Below the pieces are notes generated by a model. That model had not been told where the DNA came from. It did not search any database and saw only the letters and a list, made by a program, of their open reading frames with translations. Source: Anaeramoeba flamelloides (taxonomy: Eukaryota > Metamonada > Anaeramoebidae). From it: a stretch of DNA of 64,000 bases. The translations under genes and the position numbers were made by a program. The stretch spans positions 11,656,001 through 11,720,000 of the forward strand of contig JANTQA010000023.1 in NCBI GenBank assembly GCA_027625915.1, in the 5' to 3' direction. Shown one piece after another: positions 44,096 to 56,414 of the stretch; within the stretch, counting starts at the first letter, position 1, and every line of letters starts with the position of its first letter.

Positions 44096-45771
44096 ACAAA
44101 CAAAAGTGGATATGTTTTTCCCTTTATAATTCAAATTATATTATTAGTTTTTAGATGGATATTTTAATTATTTAACTTCTCATTTTGATTTGATACAATT
44201 TTCTTTAATTGCTCTTTTTTTGTTAATGTAAAATTATCTTATTGTTCTTTTATATTAATAAGAAAAATAAATATATTTTTAATTTTCAATTTTTCATTAT
44301 AATAATTTTTGTTCTATTGTCTCAAGTTTTCTAAAGATTAGATTTTGGATAATCCTTTTACTCCAAAAGAATTCTAAAGGATATAATTACATATAGTATG
44401 ATACAATAATATTTGAGTTTTATTTCTAAGAATAACTTTTTCATATAGTTTCTTGTCTGAAATTTTTGATAATTTTTTTTTCAATTTGATTCTGATAAAT
44501 TGATGTCTTTTTTAATACCAAATAAAGTCATTTATGTCTTTATTTTTTTATTTTTTACAATTACATTCAAAAAGTTTTTTCAATTAATATGAAAATAAAC
44601 AATTTTTATAGCTCCATGGTTAATGTTTTGACTTAGAAATAAAACAATCACAATGTGTTTAAAATCCCCCTTTAATCATATAGTTGTAAAAATGGTATTT
44701 GGGTTTGTTTATAAAGTAATTTAGTATATTACTTTTTTTATTTCCTATCTGTTTTCAAAAAAAAAATAACATTGAATGAAATAAATTTATTATTTTTTAA
44801 TTATTTGTTCAATTTATGATAACTCGTGAATTCACAAATAAAACAATGTTATTCAAAAATGAATTTATTTACGTTTGATACACAATTTTTTTTTTTTTTT
44901 CTAAAAGAATAAAAGAGAGAGAAAGAGAGAAAATTGATACCCAGATTCCTCTGATAAAATTGAGAAGAATTATATAATAATTCACAAAGTTATAAAAACG
45001 ATTTAAAGTGATTGGTATATTAACACAATTTGTATATATACTACAATAAAAAGAACATTTTGTTTTCCATTGAAATAAAAATTTTAAATTGTGATTAAAC
45101 TTTTTTTTTTGAGAAAAATCTCTTATTATTGATAATAAAATTTATTTTAGTTACCAAATATCTTTTTGAAACAAAAAGACTTTAGAATAATTGAAAATAA
45201 AAAAAAAATGGATTTTAATCAAAAAATGTGACATATTAATTGGTTTTTATAAAGCAACTGAAATGCTAATTATTTACTAAAATTCGTGAGGTTTTTTCTC
45301 AAAATTCTATTTATTTGTAAAATTAAAAAGCATAACTATTTTTTCAGTTTTTGCAATCATCAATGAAATTTCTGAGAGATTAATTTTAAAATGGGCAAAA
45401 AAATGAAAATTCTTAATTTCAGATTGTGAAATTTTTAAAATGTATGTTATTTTGTTTTTTATTTTTCAATAAATTATTTTAAAAAATAAAAAAAACTCTG
45501 CAAAATTATAATTAAAAATATTTTTGATCAAATTAGATTTATTCAAACAATGAAATTTAAATTAATAGATTTTCCTATATGTAATTAAATTTTACAGTTT
45601 TGAATTAAATTAATTTGTTGTTAATAGAGAATAAACACAAATGTTATATTTTTAATAATAATAAATAAATAAAAAAGAAAAGAAAAACATAAATAAATAT
45701 ATAAAGTCTCATTACTTAGTAATCAAAAAAATAATATTATAAAGCCTACAAAAAAACATTTTATCTAAAAA

Positions 45772-46590
45772 TTACAAAAAAGATAATTTTTTCATATAAA
45801 AAATCTTTTTTGGGTTAATAGTTGTATTTTGCAATTGAATTTTGTCATTTGAAACAATGATATTATCCCAGGACATATCATCTTGAAGAATTATGACAGT
45901 ATTCGGATTCATGGGGATTGTCTTTTGTGAAATTAATCTTTTTTGGTCATAAAAATAAGGGTTTTTAACCTTTGATAACCTCATTTTGCCATTATTGTTT
46001 TTTGATAATTCATATCTTGTTGAAGATGTTTCTATATAACAGACTTGGGTATCAAATGTAATATCAATGAATTTATTTGATTTTGTCCCAAAGGGATAAA
46101 AGTTTTCGATTGAAAATGGTTTACTATAATTTAAATATAACACAAAATGGGATGAGAGAAGAGAAGAGAAGAGAAGAGAATAGAAAATAAATATTTATAC
46201 CAGAATTAAAAAATAAATTTTTTAAAATTATTAAAAAGAAAAATTAGAAAATTAATAAAATAAAAATGAAACAAACCAAGTATCATTTGATAAACTGAAG
46301 CATGTAATTATTTTTGATGGTGTGGATTTAGGTGTGGATTTAGATGTTAAATTGGATAAAGATGGTTTTCTTTTTCTTTTATTGTATGTTTGAAAGCTAT
46401 TTAAAGTCTGGTTAATATTTCTGTTGGTGTTAATGTTAAGATTATTATGAAACTTATCGGTGGCGATGTAATTAAAAAAATTGTTAGCATTCATATTGGT
46501 ATTGCTGTTGATGTTGCCGTTGATGTTGCTGTTGATGTTGTTGATGATGCTGAAGCTAATGTTGTTATTACTATTATTATTATTATTATT

Positions 46591-46659
<69 letters not shown>

Positions 46660-49600
46660 GCTGCTGCTGTTGTTGCTGTTATTATTATTATTTTTGTTGT
46701 TATTTAGGGAATTAATTTGAATTTTTGAAGAGAAAGAGGTATTTTTGAATCTATCTAAATAATTTTCAAAAAACAGATGATTAGAATTTTGAATATTATT
46801 TTCTTTTGAAGAAACTTTTGAGTTGGGTATTGTTTTTTGAATTGAAGTTTTTTTATCAATTAATTTTTCTTTGTTTTTGATATCTCTGCGATTTGATCTA
46901 CCTTTAACTTTAATTAATTTCTTTTTCTTTTTCTTTTTAATTTCTTTTTTAATGAATCGTTTCCCTTTTACTAACTTCCGGTTATTTAAATTAATATTTT
47001 TATTTTCTTCTTGGCTAAGTATTGGTCTTTCAATTTGTTTTTCCTTATAAATTTGATCAAGAATTTCTGATAGAGAATTTTTGATATTAGGAATTTCATT
47101 AAAACTTTTTATATATTTGCATTCTTCGATAGTAACCAAAACACCAGAATACTGTGAAAGAAATCTTGGCCGAACACCATAACGTTTACGGATACCAAAA
47201 TTTGCATATGGCTTTCCTGTGCAAAATTTAAATTGTACAATTAATCCTAGTTCGGGTTTTGGTGATGCCCCTGGTATATAAAAACCAGAATGTATAGCCA
47301 CTATTAATTATATAATATAATTTGGGTTAAAATAAGTTTAAAAGTATTAGTGAATTACAAAAGTTTTAATTGTCTTTATTTTTTTTTGTAATTATTATTT
47401 ATTACTAAAAATTTTAATTAAAAGATACAACCTTTAAATAGAGTATTTGTTGTGTTATTTACTAATTATCGAAGAAATTTCTTTCAATGTAATGGTTAAA
47501 AAAATCTTTTCAAATTTTTTGAATAAAGATATTAAAAGAAATCGTTTTTATTTTTTCCTTTTTTACTTTTTTTTCTGGGCTGAATTTTCTTTATATTGAG
47601 AACAAGAACTACAAAGGAAAAAGATCAAGTGGTTACTTTCATGTACTGAGATACCGAAAAATGTCAATCTGAGAAACTTTAAAATAAAAAAGAAAAAGCA
47701 AACGTAAAAAATATCAAAGGTTTTAAAAAAAAAAATAGATCAAAAAGAAAAAAGAAATCATAAACAACAGCCTACAAAATAAACTTTCATGGCCACCTAT
47801 CCTATCAAACTAAACTAAAATAACCAAAAGCGACATGTCTGTGATTCTGGGATTTCTTAAATCAATGGTAGCATTGTTTTTTTATTATTTTTTACCAATC
47901 ACTTATTATAAATCCCTCAAAACCTAAATTTTTGTTTTTTCTTTTTTCTTTATTTTCTGTTAAATTTTATAAAAATAATTTTTTGCTTTTCTTTGAGTCT
48001 TCTTTATTTGTATTTTCCAATTATTTAAAGAAAAGTTATCCTTTGATTTATAATATTGTCAAAGTTTTAATGTGGATAAAAATCGCTAAATAAAGTTTAG
48101 TGGCTCTGACTAAACAGGAGATTCGATCTTTTGATATTACTATCTTTTCCATTCAATAAAAAAAAAAAAGAAAGAAAGAAAACGATACAGTTTTTTTTGG
48201 CATTTCCGTTTTCGTTTTATTAACCTAGTGGTTCAAGTTTTACATTTTGAAAATTATTGAATGTTATATATGGTTAGGCATATTTGTTTTTAAGGATAAA
48301 ATTCTCGGAAATAATAAACTCAAAAATTGGTTTTAAATCAATTCTCAAAACTTTTCAAATGGAAAATTCAAAAGATAAATCGAAAAAGGTTTTTTAAAAA
48401 AAAAATATTTTTTTTTGCTTTTTCAACATAAAAATTTTTTCTTTTTCTTTTGGTTGAAATATTCTTTTCTTTTTCTTTTTCTTTTTCTTATATTTTAAAA
48501 ACGGTGTTGCTTTTTGGAAAATATTTTGTTTGAAAAAAGATAAGCCTGTTAAAGATCTTTTGGATCTAAAAATTATTTTTTTTATTTTACTCGGGCGAAC
48601 AATTTTTCATCAAATTAAAAAACCAACCATCAAATAGAGTCATTTTAAAAAAAAGTATTACAGACTCCAATTGAACTATTTTCAAAATTTTATTCAAAAT
48701 AGTTTTGATTGCACTTTTTTAAAACAACTTGTAGCTGTTTTTAAGAGTAAAAGGGATATTAATTGAAAATTTTTAATGAAATAGGAAAGATTTGTTAAAA
48801 AAAAAAGATTATTACTCCCCCAATATCTCGATATTAAACTTAAACGTATTACTGTTTGATTTATCAATGGTTTTAGGACTGTGCTGAGTTATGCAGAATC
48901 CTATCTTTTCCAGTATTCAAAAGAATAGAGTAAAAAATTTAAAATTTAATAAACCCTTTTAAATTCTGGAAAAGCTACTACGTTTTTTTTTTTTTAATTA
49001 AAGAGATAAAAAGAAAATTTTTGAAATTTTGGTTTAGTTCCAAAAAATACAAATAAAAAAAACTAACGGATTTAGAATGAAAGATAATTTATTTTTAAAT
49101 TAGTGAAAATGGTTTCTTTTAAAAAGTGTTCAATATATTGTTCTATTTTATATTTTAAACTGTTTTTATTTTTATTTATTTTTTTTTTTTTGAAAAGTTT
49201 TTATGACTTTTTGTTTTCACTTTTTGGGAGTTACAATAATTGTTGTGTCAAAAAATGTAAAAAATTTTTTTTTACTTCAATTTCCCTTTTCTAAAATCAT
49301 GATAACCACAATATCAAAAACATTTCATGTCAAAAATCAAGACTGTTTTATAGTAAAATGTTAATTTAAAGAGTTCCTTTGCATTTAAACCAATAAAACT
49401 CTTTATTTGCCACTGTGTTGAAATTTTTGAAAATGGAGAAATGAAATAAAAATTTTAAAACTTTAATATAATGTATTACACTTTGAAGTTAATTTATTTC
49501 TTCTTTTTATTGGTTGGTAATTTTCATTTTCTGTAAGATTTCCAATTAAAACCCGTGCTGATCTTTTTTTCCTTGTTTCACTTTTTTTCCCAAATGACAA

Positions 49601-52600
49601 AACTTGTTTGTATTAACTTTTTGGAAATAACTTTACTGATAAATTTAAATTATTATCAATCGAATCAACAAAGACACTTTAAAAATGATCTTTATTATCG
49701 AAATCCTGAGATTTATTTTGTAAATCTCAAAAATAATCAAATTTTTTCAACAAATTTTTTAATAATTGTTCAATCAATGAAAAGTCCTCACTAAAAAGAT
49801 GGTATTATAAAAACTATTATTGTGTTTAATCCCCCATTTGGTTTTTAATCATTTATTTTTTCTTTTATTAATTAATCTTACTTTTGGTTTTGAGGTTCTA
49901 TGAAGATTTTCAATTAAAAATCGTGTTGAACTTTTTTTCCTATTTCACTTTTTTTCCCAAATAGCTAGCTAATTAACTTTTTTGATTTTTAAAAATTAAA
50001 AAAAATTACGTTTTTTTGTTTTTTTTTTTTTTTTCACATTGACTCGTTTCAAAATTGGTTAACGCTGCAATTATTTAATTAGAATATCAATAATTTATAA
50101 AAGAAGTTTCATCTAAAACCAAAAATATGACATTTTTATTTTATAAAATAATTTTTTCAAACATACTTCATTACGATCTTATTTTACTAGAAATTTTTTT
50201 TTTAATTTTGAAAATTGAATTATTTGAAGTAAAATTTTTAACATTTTGAAATAAATTTGTAGAATTTTTCATTCTTGGATTGGAAATTAATGTCAAAAAA
50301 AGAAAGATTATTTTCAAGAAAGAAAAATTGGTCAAATTGGAAATCATTCTTTCATTCCCCTTTTACAAGTTTTAAGAAGTGTAATTATTGAAAGCTGTTT
50401 TATTTTTTTTTTTTTTACCATTTGTAAACTAGAGTGATTGGGATATTTATTATCAAGTATTAATCGTATGGTAACTGGATTATAATAAAAGTGGTTTGAA
50501 ATATAAATATTTAATAATTATTTTAGAAGTTGAATTCGATTAAAATAAATTTAAAAAACACTAAGTTTGTTTTTTTAAACCACAAAATTGAAAAAAAATA
50601 ATTAATCCTTTAATTTGACTATTCTCCGGTATTTCGGGATTGAATTGATAAAAATTGATGGAATTTTTGAGAAATAATTAATGTGACAAATAAATTTGAA
50701 AAGATCCATTAAAAATTTTTTTCGCATAAAAATTGAAATTTAAAAGTTTTTTCACCAGGAATGTTAACTTGTCATCACAAAATTTTAACCTTTCAAACGC
50801 TTTTTATTTCTTTGCGGTTTAATCTGGCTGGATATGCATTCAACTTGAATAATTTTTTTATGAAAAAAAATAAAATTGAAAAGTTAAGTTAGGTTTTTTT
50901 TTTTTTATTGAGGAAGAAGTGTAAATTACACTCTAGTATACTTTTACTTAAATTCCCTTTCTGAAATTTAAGCGTAAAATCATAGATTTTACGATTATTA
51001 ATTAACGAAAATAATTTTAAGCTCTCACAGTTTAAAATTATTTCATTAAGATTTAATTCTTTGAACTTATTCAGAAAAATCAATCTATCATTTTCATAGG
51101 AAGGACATGCCCATTAAAAGTGATCAATATTTTCTATCATTTCCTTCTGTTCATATTTTAAACATAGATGACAAAATTTGTTTGAGTTTTTATTGATTAC
51201 ATAGTAATATTTATTTAATTAGTTAGTAAATGTTCTGAATTTTAGAATTGCTTAGCTTGGTGGATAACTTAAATATTTTTGATTAATAATAAATGTTTTG
51301 ATTTTTAATTATTGCGAAATATTTTTGTACCAAAATTTAAGTTAGTTAAAATTGATACTTTAATTAACCTTTCAACATTAATGATAAATTTTATTCACAA
51401 TATAATCAACATTCCAGAACTTCAAATTTTTGAGGCTATTGTATTTATTGTTGTTATTAGTACTACCTTTTTTTAAAAAGCTCTAGTCTAGAAGAAAATA
51501 AGGTCTATTTTTGGGGTAAAAAATCTTTAAATCACTTGGAAAATGTATTATAGTTTAATTCATCTTGGGGACATTTACTTTAATAGACAATAACTAACAG
51601 TTTTAAAAATGCTTTACTTTTCTAATAAAACTGAAATATAGAAAAAAAATACTGATGATAAATAAAGAGTGTTCATCAAGTGCTGTCAAGTGCCTAGGTT
51701 TTTTTTAATTTTTGAAATGAGGGGAAAATTTATGAAATTTTCTTTTTATTTCAAAAAGTAAAAAAAAACCTAACGGCGATTTTCTTTGAGTTTTCTGTTT
51801 TATTTGTAATGTGTTCTAGGTTTTTTGGGGGGGTTCTATTTTATTTGTGAAGTGTTCTAGGTTTTTTTTACTTTTGAAATAAACCGAAAATTTATTAAAA
51901 TTTTCTGTTTATTTCTAAAGTAAAAAAAACCTAACGAAAATCTATTGATTTTCCAAATAAACAGAAAACTCAAGAAAAGCTAATGGTGGTTTTTTTAAAT
52001 TTGAAAAATAATCCAAAAATTAAAAAAATTTTCGGTTTATTTTGCAAATTAAAAAAACCTAACGGCGATTTTCCAGGATTTAAAAGGATTTTTTCAATTA
52101 AATCAACAAATAATTCTTTAATAGTCAAAAATAATTGATTTCCCATTTGGAAGATGCATATTAAATTTCAAATACTTTTTAAAATATAATAAAATTCTTC
52201 TTAACTAGAAGCAAAAATTATTTTAAAATTTTTTACAGAATCAAATTCACAAGAGTAAATATGTATGTTGTAAAAAATAGAGTTTTTACAATTTTAGAGA
52301 TAAATATAGAGCTCCATTCATTTATCCAAATTTTGGTAATAGTAAATATAATACCTGATCATTTTAATAAACTAAGAACAATTTTAATCAAAAAAATGTT
52401 TGGCAAACAACAATCTTTCAATTTTTAAAAAAAATTCATTTTTCAAACAAAGTATTGGTATTTGCCAAACGATTTTATATTGAAAACACCTTAAAGATGA
52501 AAAATCAAAACGGGTATTTTGTTTACTATTACCAAAATTTGGATAAATACATGGAACTCTTTATTTATCTCTAAAATTGAAAAAACTCTATTTTTTATAA

Positions 52601-53947
52601 CACTCCTTATTTACTCTTGTGTTTGATCAAAATCTTAATGGAAAATTGGATTTTTCAACTTCATTTGTTAAATGTCTTTCAAAAATAATTTTTGATCCAA
52701 GATCTCTTATTAACTAATAACGTTTATGATAAGTGAAGTTATCTAAAAGTGAAGAACTAGCCAATATTTCATTTTTTTTTTGAAAAAATTTTCATGATCA
52801 CTAATAAGATGAAAATTTTATGAGTTTTTCTGGATGTCAAGAGAGAAAGCACAGAATTATGCAATGCATATAAACACACACCTCTTACAGTTGTTTTTTG
52901 TTCAATAGTACTTAACCATAACAAATTTTGAAATTTTTACGAATTTGAAATATTGCCTGATCAAATTCTTAATTGAAAGTTGGTTCATGATTTCCTAAAC
53001 CAAAGTCCAACTATTTTTGTTCTAATGTAAGTGTTATCTAATTACCAATAAAAAACTTTGAACCAACCAAGCCTGATCAATAATGGTTGGGTTGTGGATT
53101 TTAAAATAGTTAAATACAATTAAGAATCAGATTCAGGCAAAATTTCAAATTCGTAAAAATTTCAAAATTTATGAGTTTTTCTGGATGGCAAAAGAGAAAG
53201 GACAGAATTACGCAATGTCCACAAACACACACCCCTTCGTAATGACTTTTTTTTCGATAACCTTAAATAAGTTGATTTAAAAAAAAAAATAAAAAAAAAT
53301 TTATTTCTTTATTTTGAAGAAAGAAGTCAGTTTGGTGTGTTAAAAATATTCTTAGAATAATATTATTTTCGAAAAATGACCAAATTGTTGCTAATTTTGA
53401 TGGATAAACAAAAATAATTTTTTAAATTTGTCAAAAAGTAATTTTGGAGTTATGAATTACCCAATTTTAAAAAATCCATTTGAGAACATTTTTTTGATTC
53501 GTATTTTGAAAAAATTTGAAGTTGGTTGTTTTTATTGTCGAAATTTGTTGGTTGGTTTTTTTGGTAAAATAAAAATTAATTTTGCTGACAATAAGAAAAG
53601 ATTGACAAAAAGAGAGAACAAAAAAAAAAAATAAAAACAAAATTCAATCAACGATGACACTTACTGCAAACAATATCAGACTTTGGGATGTAAGGGTTCG
53701 ATCCCCAAATAAACCTTCCTTTAATGGAGGAATTTTCCAGGGTGAGCTTGTTTGTGGGGATAAAACAAGAGATTGATTCACCAATTAGTGAGATCTTTCC
53801 CATGATTTTGACTAATTCTAAAAGCTGAAATGATCCGTAAAGGAATGGCCCATAAACTGTTTTTTGCTTGGCTTTCTTTTGGAGTGTATCCTTTTTGAGT
53901 GAAGAATTCAGAACAGATAAGTTGGAATAAGTTTTGGGATTGTTCAT
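45772..53947 (-). CDS. Rxt3-like histone-deacetylase-complex protein, three exons
   Basis: Exons 53947-53665, 47300-46277 and 46123-45772 join in phase (GCA/GTAAGT to ATAG/TGG; ACTTG/GTTTGT to TATAG/TAA), giving 552 residues. The join restores SDIVC-M-AIHSGFYIP. The order CFIPTNKLTLENSSIKGRF, IWGSNPYIPKSDIVC, AIHSGFYIP, then FGIRKRYGVRPRF and SGVLVTIEECKY parallels the Rxt3 family (IP..LT..N..., WGTxxYTDDSD, HSG, ...SC-like end). Rxt3 is a subunit of Rpd3L-type deacetylase complexes in the nucleus. The remainder is low complexity: a Lys-rich patch (~210), a ~45-residue Asn tract (~294-341) and a novel C-terminal domain in exon 3. Intron 1 is 6.4 kb and repeat-filled; intron 2 is 153 nt with a (GAGAA)n run. 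The family call is from memory of the motif; the exon chain is well supported. Confidence 0.62.
46560..46700. repeat. trinucleotide repeat encoding polyasparagine
   Basis: (TTG)n/(TTA)n on the plus strand, encoding the Asn tract of the Rxt3-like protein on the minus strand, with a short GCTGCTGCTG (Ser) interruption near 46660. Confidence 0.9.
48885..49075 (+). repeat. modular hairpin array H5, diverged
   Basis: Header-like GACTGTGCTGAGTTATGCAG, an A hairpin (TCTTTTCCAGTATTCAAAAG ... CTTTTAAATTCTGGAAAAGC), then a weaker B module ending ACTAACGG. Confidence 0.65.
50880..51240 (-). mobile_element. LINE relic, C-terminal tail
   Basis: The minus-strand reading gives KFCHLCLKYEQKEMIENIDH followed by WACPSYENDR. 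This is a CxxC...H...C zinc-knuckle-like pattern typical of the region after a LINE reverse transcriptase. One stop interrupts the motif, and the following 64-codon frame continues it. Confidence 0.6.
51670..52085 (+). repeat. modular hairpin array H6, nested; shares ~130 bp with H2
   Basis: Decamers (ATCAAGTGCTGTCAAGTGCC), then a B hairpin (TAGGTTTTTTTTAATTTTTG ... AAAAAAAAACCTAACGG). A C stem follows (TTTGAGTTTTCTGTTTTATT ... AAATAAACAGAAAACTCAAG) whose loop holds a TAGG...CCTA hairpin, then another B hairpin. The segment 51918-52053 is nearly identical to 34778-34906 of H2. Confidence 0.85.
52230..52640. repeat. fold-back element with ~110-bp arms
   Basis: Arms 52230-52347 and 52521-52640 are inverse copies (TAATAGTAAAT near the inner end; AAATAGAGTTTTT; CACAAGAGTAAAT at the outer end). 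The ~170-bp spacer has its own small inverted pair (TGTTTGGCAAAC / GTATTTGCCAAACG). Confidence 0.8.
52811..53260. repeat. compound direct and inverted repeat
   Basis: An ~85-bp direct repeat (TATGAGTTTTTCTGGATG...) occurs at 52818 and 53170. Between the two copies, 52921-52978 and 53116-53174 form inverted arms (AATTTTGAAATTTTTACGAA against its complement). Confidence 0.8.
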
Positions 53948-55554
53948 CACGAATGAAACAATAAATATTGTTCAAAAAAATCGATAAAAAAATGAATTCC
54001 TGACAAAGTCGCTTGAAATTTGGAACGAAAACACACCAGGTGCGTGTGTGGTGTGAGTTTTATTTTGTCAAATAGTTGAAAAGTCAGAAATCTTTTGACT
54101 ATTATTTCGATTTAAAATCCTTTTTATTTCGATCTATGTTTCTGTTTCTTCAGTAATTTTCTCAAGATAGATCGTCAAGTTTATCTAATTAAGATGATAA
54201 TAATCTCTGATATATTTAGGTAGGTGGCTGGAAAAGAAATAATGAGAGAATTCCCTGATAACTTGCATTATTTTACTTTATTATTGTTGAAATAAAAAGA
54301 TTGACTAATATTTTTTACTCATTCTTGATAGAAAAATTTGTGTGAAATACTTATCAAAAAGCAATTGTTTAAAGTCTATTTTACCTGGTTTATTTTTTCT
54401 CTGTAAATTGGTGTTCAAAGAACCCATTTAATTTATTATTTCGCAAATACCAAATATTGATCTTTTTTTTTATTTTATAACCGAAGTGAAGTGAAAAAAA
54501 TTGATCTCTTCATTTACCATTACCTAGGCGTTGAAATTTCTTTTAACGAAGGCACGGATAAAAAATGGAACTTTTCTTCATTTCTTTCGTGAGACACAAA
54601 ATGGTAGAATAAAACCTGTTTTTCCTATCAAAAAAAAAGTGAATTTTTTTTTTAAAAATGTTTTCGTTAAGACTTTAACAAATCTTAATTTGATCAATTG
54701 AGATAAGAATAAAGTCAAACAATAAGAGTGGTTAACAGATTTGTGAAAGTTCTTTGTTTGTGACCTATTCTTCTCATTTTCCGTTAAGTCACATAAAATT
54801 TTGGAAATTGAGATCAAATAGTTTTTCTTAAAATATTTATTTGAGTTTTTGCTTTTGTGAAAAACCAGTTCTCTTCGTTGACTCGGGGTGTGTAAATTCC
54901 TTTTTAGACCTACTTTACAATTAAGAATAAAAATTGTCAAATTGTTTTGAATTTATAAACAGATGGAAAATTTTCTCATTTTTAAAAAATTTTAGAATTA
55001 TATTTTTTCCTTCATTTTAAAACGTAAGTTAGAGTTGATAAAATTATTTCAAGAATTAGAGTCATAATAGAATTCAAAAAATCAAATTTAACTGAAAATT
55101 TAAACAGTTTCAATTTTATCAAATTTGAATTTTAATAGAAAATCTTACTAAATAGAATTTTTTTGTGACTTTTTCTGACAATCTTGTTTTTTCTATTCAT
55201 TTGCAATTGGCTTTAAGAGTCCACAAATAATATGTGTTCATTTATTTCAAAGAGTCTTGATTCGTTATGTCTTGACAGATCAGTTACGAATATTCTTTCA
55301 ACTTTGCCTCAAAAAATAGTTACTTAGATTAAGGTCAAAAAACAAAACGTTTTTCAGCAAACAAGAGGTGTCCCTGGTTTGTTTTTGAATTGGGCTCCTG
55401 AATGGTTTTTTGGAATTATTTTTTTTTTCAATTTCTTTTAGAAACTGAATGTTTATTGTTTTCCTTTTCTTAAGTCAGGAATGAACAAATTAAAAAGTTG
55501 AATTTTTACAGATATTTCAATTATTTTTTTATAAATCAAATAAAAATTTAAATT
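53948..55554. other. gene-free stretch upstream of the Rxt3-like gene
   Basis: Includes the presumed promoter of the Rxt3-like gene. A 120-codon frame at 54578-54940 (minus) starts at a non-ATG codon and shows no recognisable motif; I do not call it. Confidence 0.55.
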
Positions 55555-56370
55555 TTTCCATTAATACAGGTTTAAAAGTACTGAAGAAGGAAAAAGTACA
55601 TCTAATTAGAGGTGTGGTGACTTGTTATCCTTAGTTCTTAGATGATTCGATCTCAAATTTGGTTTGAATTTTCATGTTTGTTAAATAATGATAATTTTTG
55701 AGTTATAATTTTGCCTAAATTATAAATAGGACAAAATTCTTTAAATTCAATTTTAGAGTTTCAGAAAGTGTCGTAGAGTTCCGTAGAATTCCACCAAGTA
55801 CCTAGGTTTTTTTTCGAATTTTAACAAAAAAAAAGAAAATATTTGAAATTTTGTTTTTATTTTCTAAAATTAAAAAAAACTTTATGGCAAACAGAAGGTA
55901 ATTTTTTTGAATCACCTCTTTTTAATAATAAATAAAAAAAAAAAAGTTTTTTGTGTATTTCCAAAATCCGAAGTGGGGGTTTCAAACGTAAAGAGTAATA
56001 AGTCAAGTTCTAAAGAAATGCGAAGTTTGGGTTGGTATAGGAATTTTTCTGTGGATTTAATATAATAGGAACTTTCAATTTTTTATTTATTTTCTTTTAG
56101 TTAGGACTTGGTTAAAAGGGAAATAAAAACTTCTATTGCCAATCCAAAACTCATTCTTTTATATCCAATATAAGTAAAGGGATTTTGTCTTACACCCCTC
56201 AATTTGGATTTTGGAAATAATAAAAAACTTGCATTTTTTAACAAACATGAAAATCCAAAACAAGTTTGAGATCGATCATCTAAGAACCCAAATAACAAGT
56301 CTTCACACATCACATAAAATAGTTTTTTTTCTCTTTTCAGGAATTGTATAACTTTAGGAGTTAACAACTC
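55555..56370. repeat. fold-back: inverted duplication around hairpin array H7
   Basis: 55560-55760 and 56170-56370 are diverged inverse copies (GACTTGTTAT, TTCTTAGATGAT, CGATCTCAAA, TTTTCATGTTTGTTAAA, GACAAAAT). Translated outward, both arms give related peptides (FLDDS.../FLDDRSQTCFGFSCLLK), suggesting a coding origin. H7 and a (TA)n tract (56374-56410) lie within or beside it. Confidence 0.65.
55755..55905 (+). repeat. modular hairpin array H7 (single module)
   Basis: Decamers AAGTGTCGTAGAGTTCCGTA then GAATTCCACCAAGTACCTAG precede one B-type hairpin (GGTTTTTTTTCGAATTTTAA ... AAAATTAAAAAAAACTTTA) with tail ATGGCAAACAGA, the same tail as H3. Confidence 0.7.
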
Positions 56371-56373
56371 ATA

Positions 56374-56414
<41 letters not shown>

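Larger units (their letters stand above)
41380..45771. other. gene-free stretch with relics between Rab and the Rxt3-like gene
   Basis: Apart from a LINE tail (43060-43380) and the decayed hairpin array H4 (43440-44095), I see only A/T-rich DNA and isolated short frames without coding character. Confidence 0.6.
47301..53664 (-). other. Rxt3-like gene intron 1 (6.4 kb), repeat-filled
   Basis: The donor is consensus GTAAGT and the acceptor is AATTAATAG. It holds arrays H5 and H6, a LINE tail and two fold-back units. A short plus-strand frame at 47835-47927 (MSVILGFLKSMVALFFYYF) is hydrophobic and may be chance. No minus-strand exon is needed to join the two sides. Confidence 0.6.

Noticed and set aside
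46447-46720. Plus-strand polyvaline/polyleucine frames
   Set aside because: Antisense of the polyasparagine tract in the Rxt3-like exon.
53690-53720. GGTTCGATCCC, a perfect tRNA T-arm-like string
   Set aside because: It lies inside exon 1 of the Rxt3-like gene (encodes GSNP on the other strand), and no acceptor, D or anticodon arms surround it.
54578-54940. 120-codon minus-strand frame
   Set aside because: No ATG, no recognisable motif, and within chance range for a window this size.
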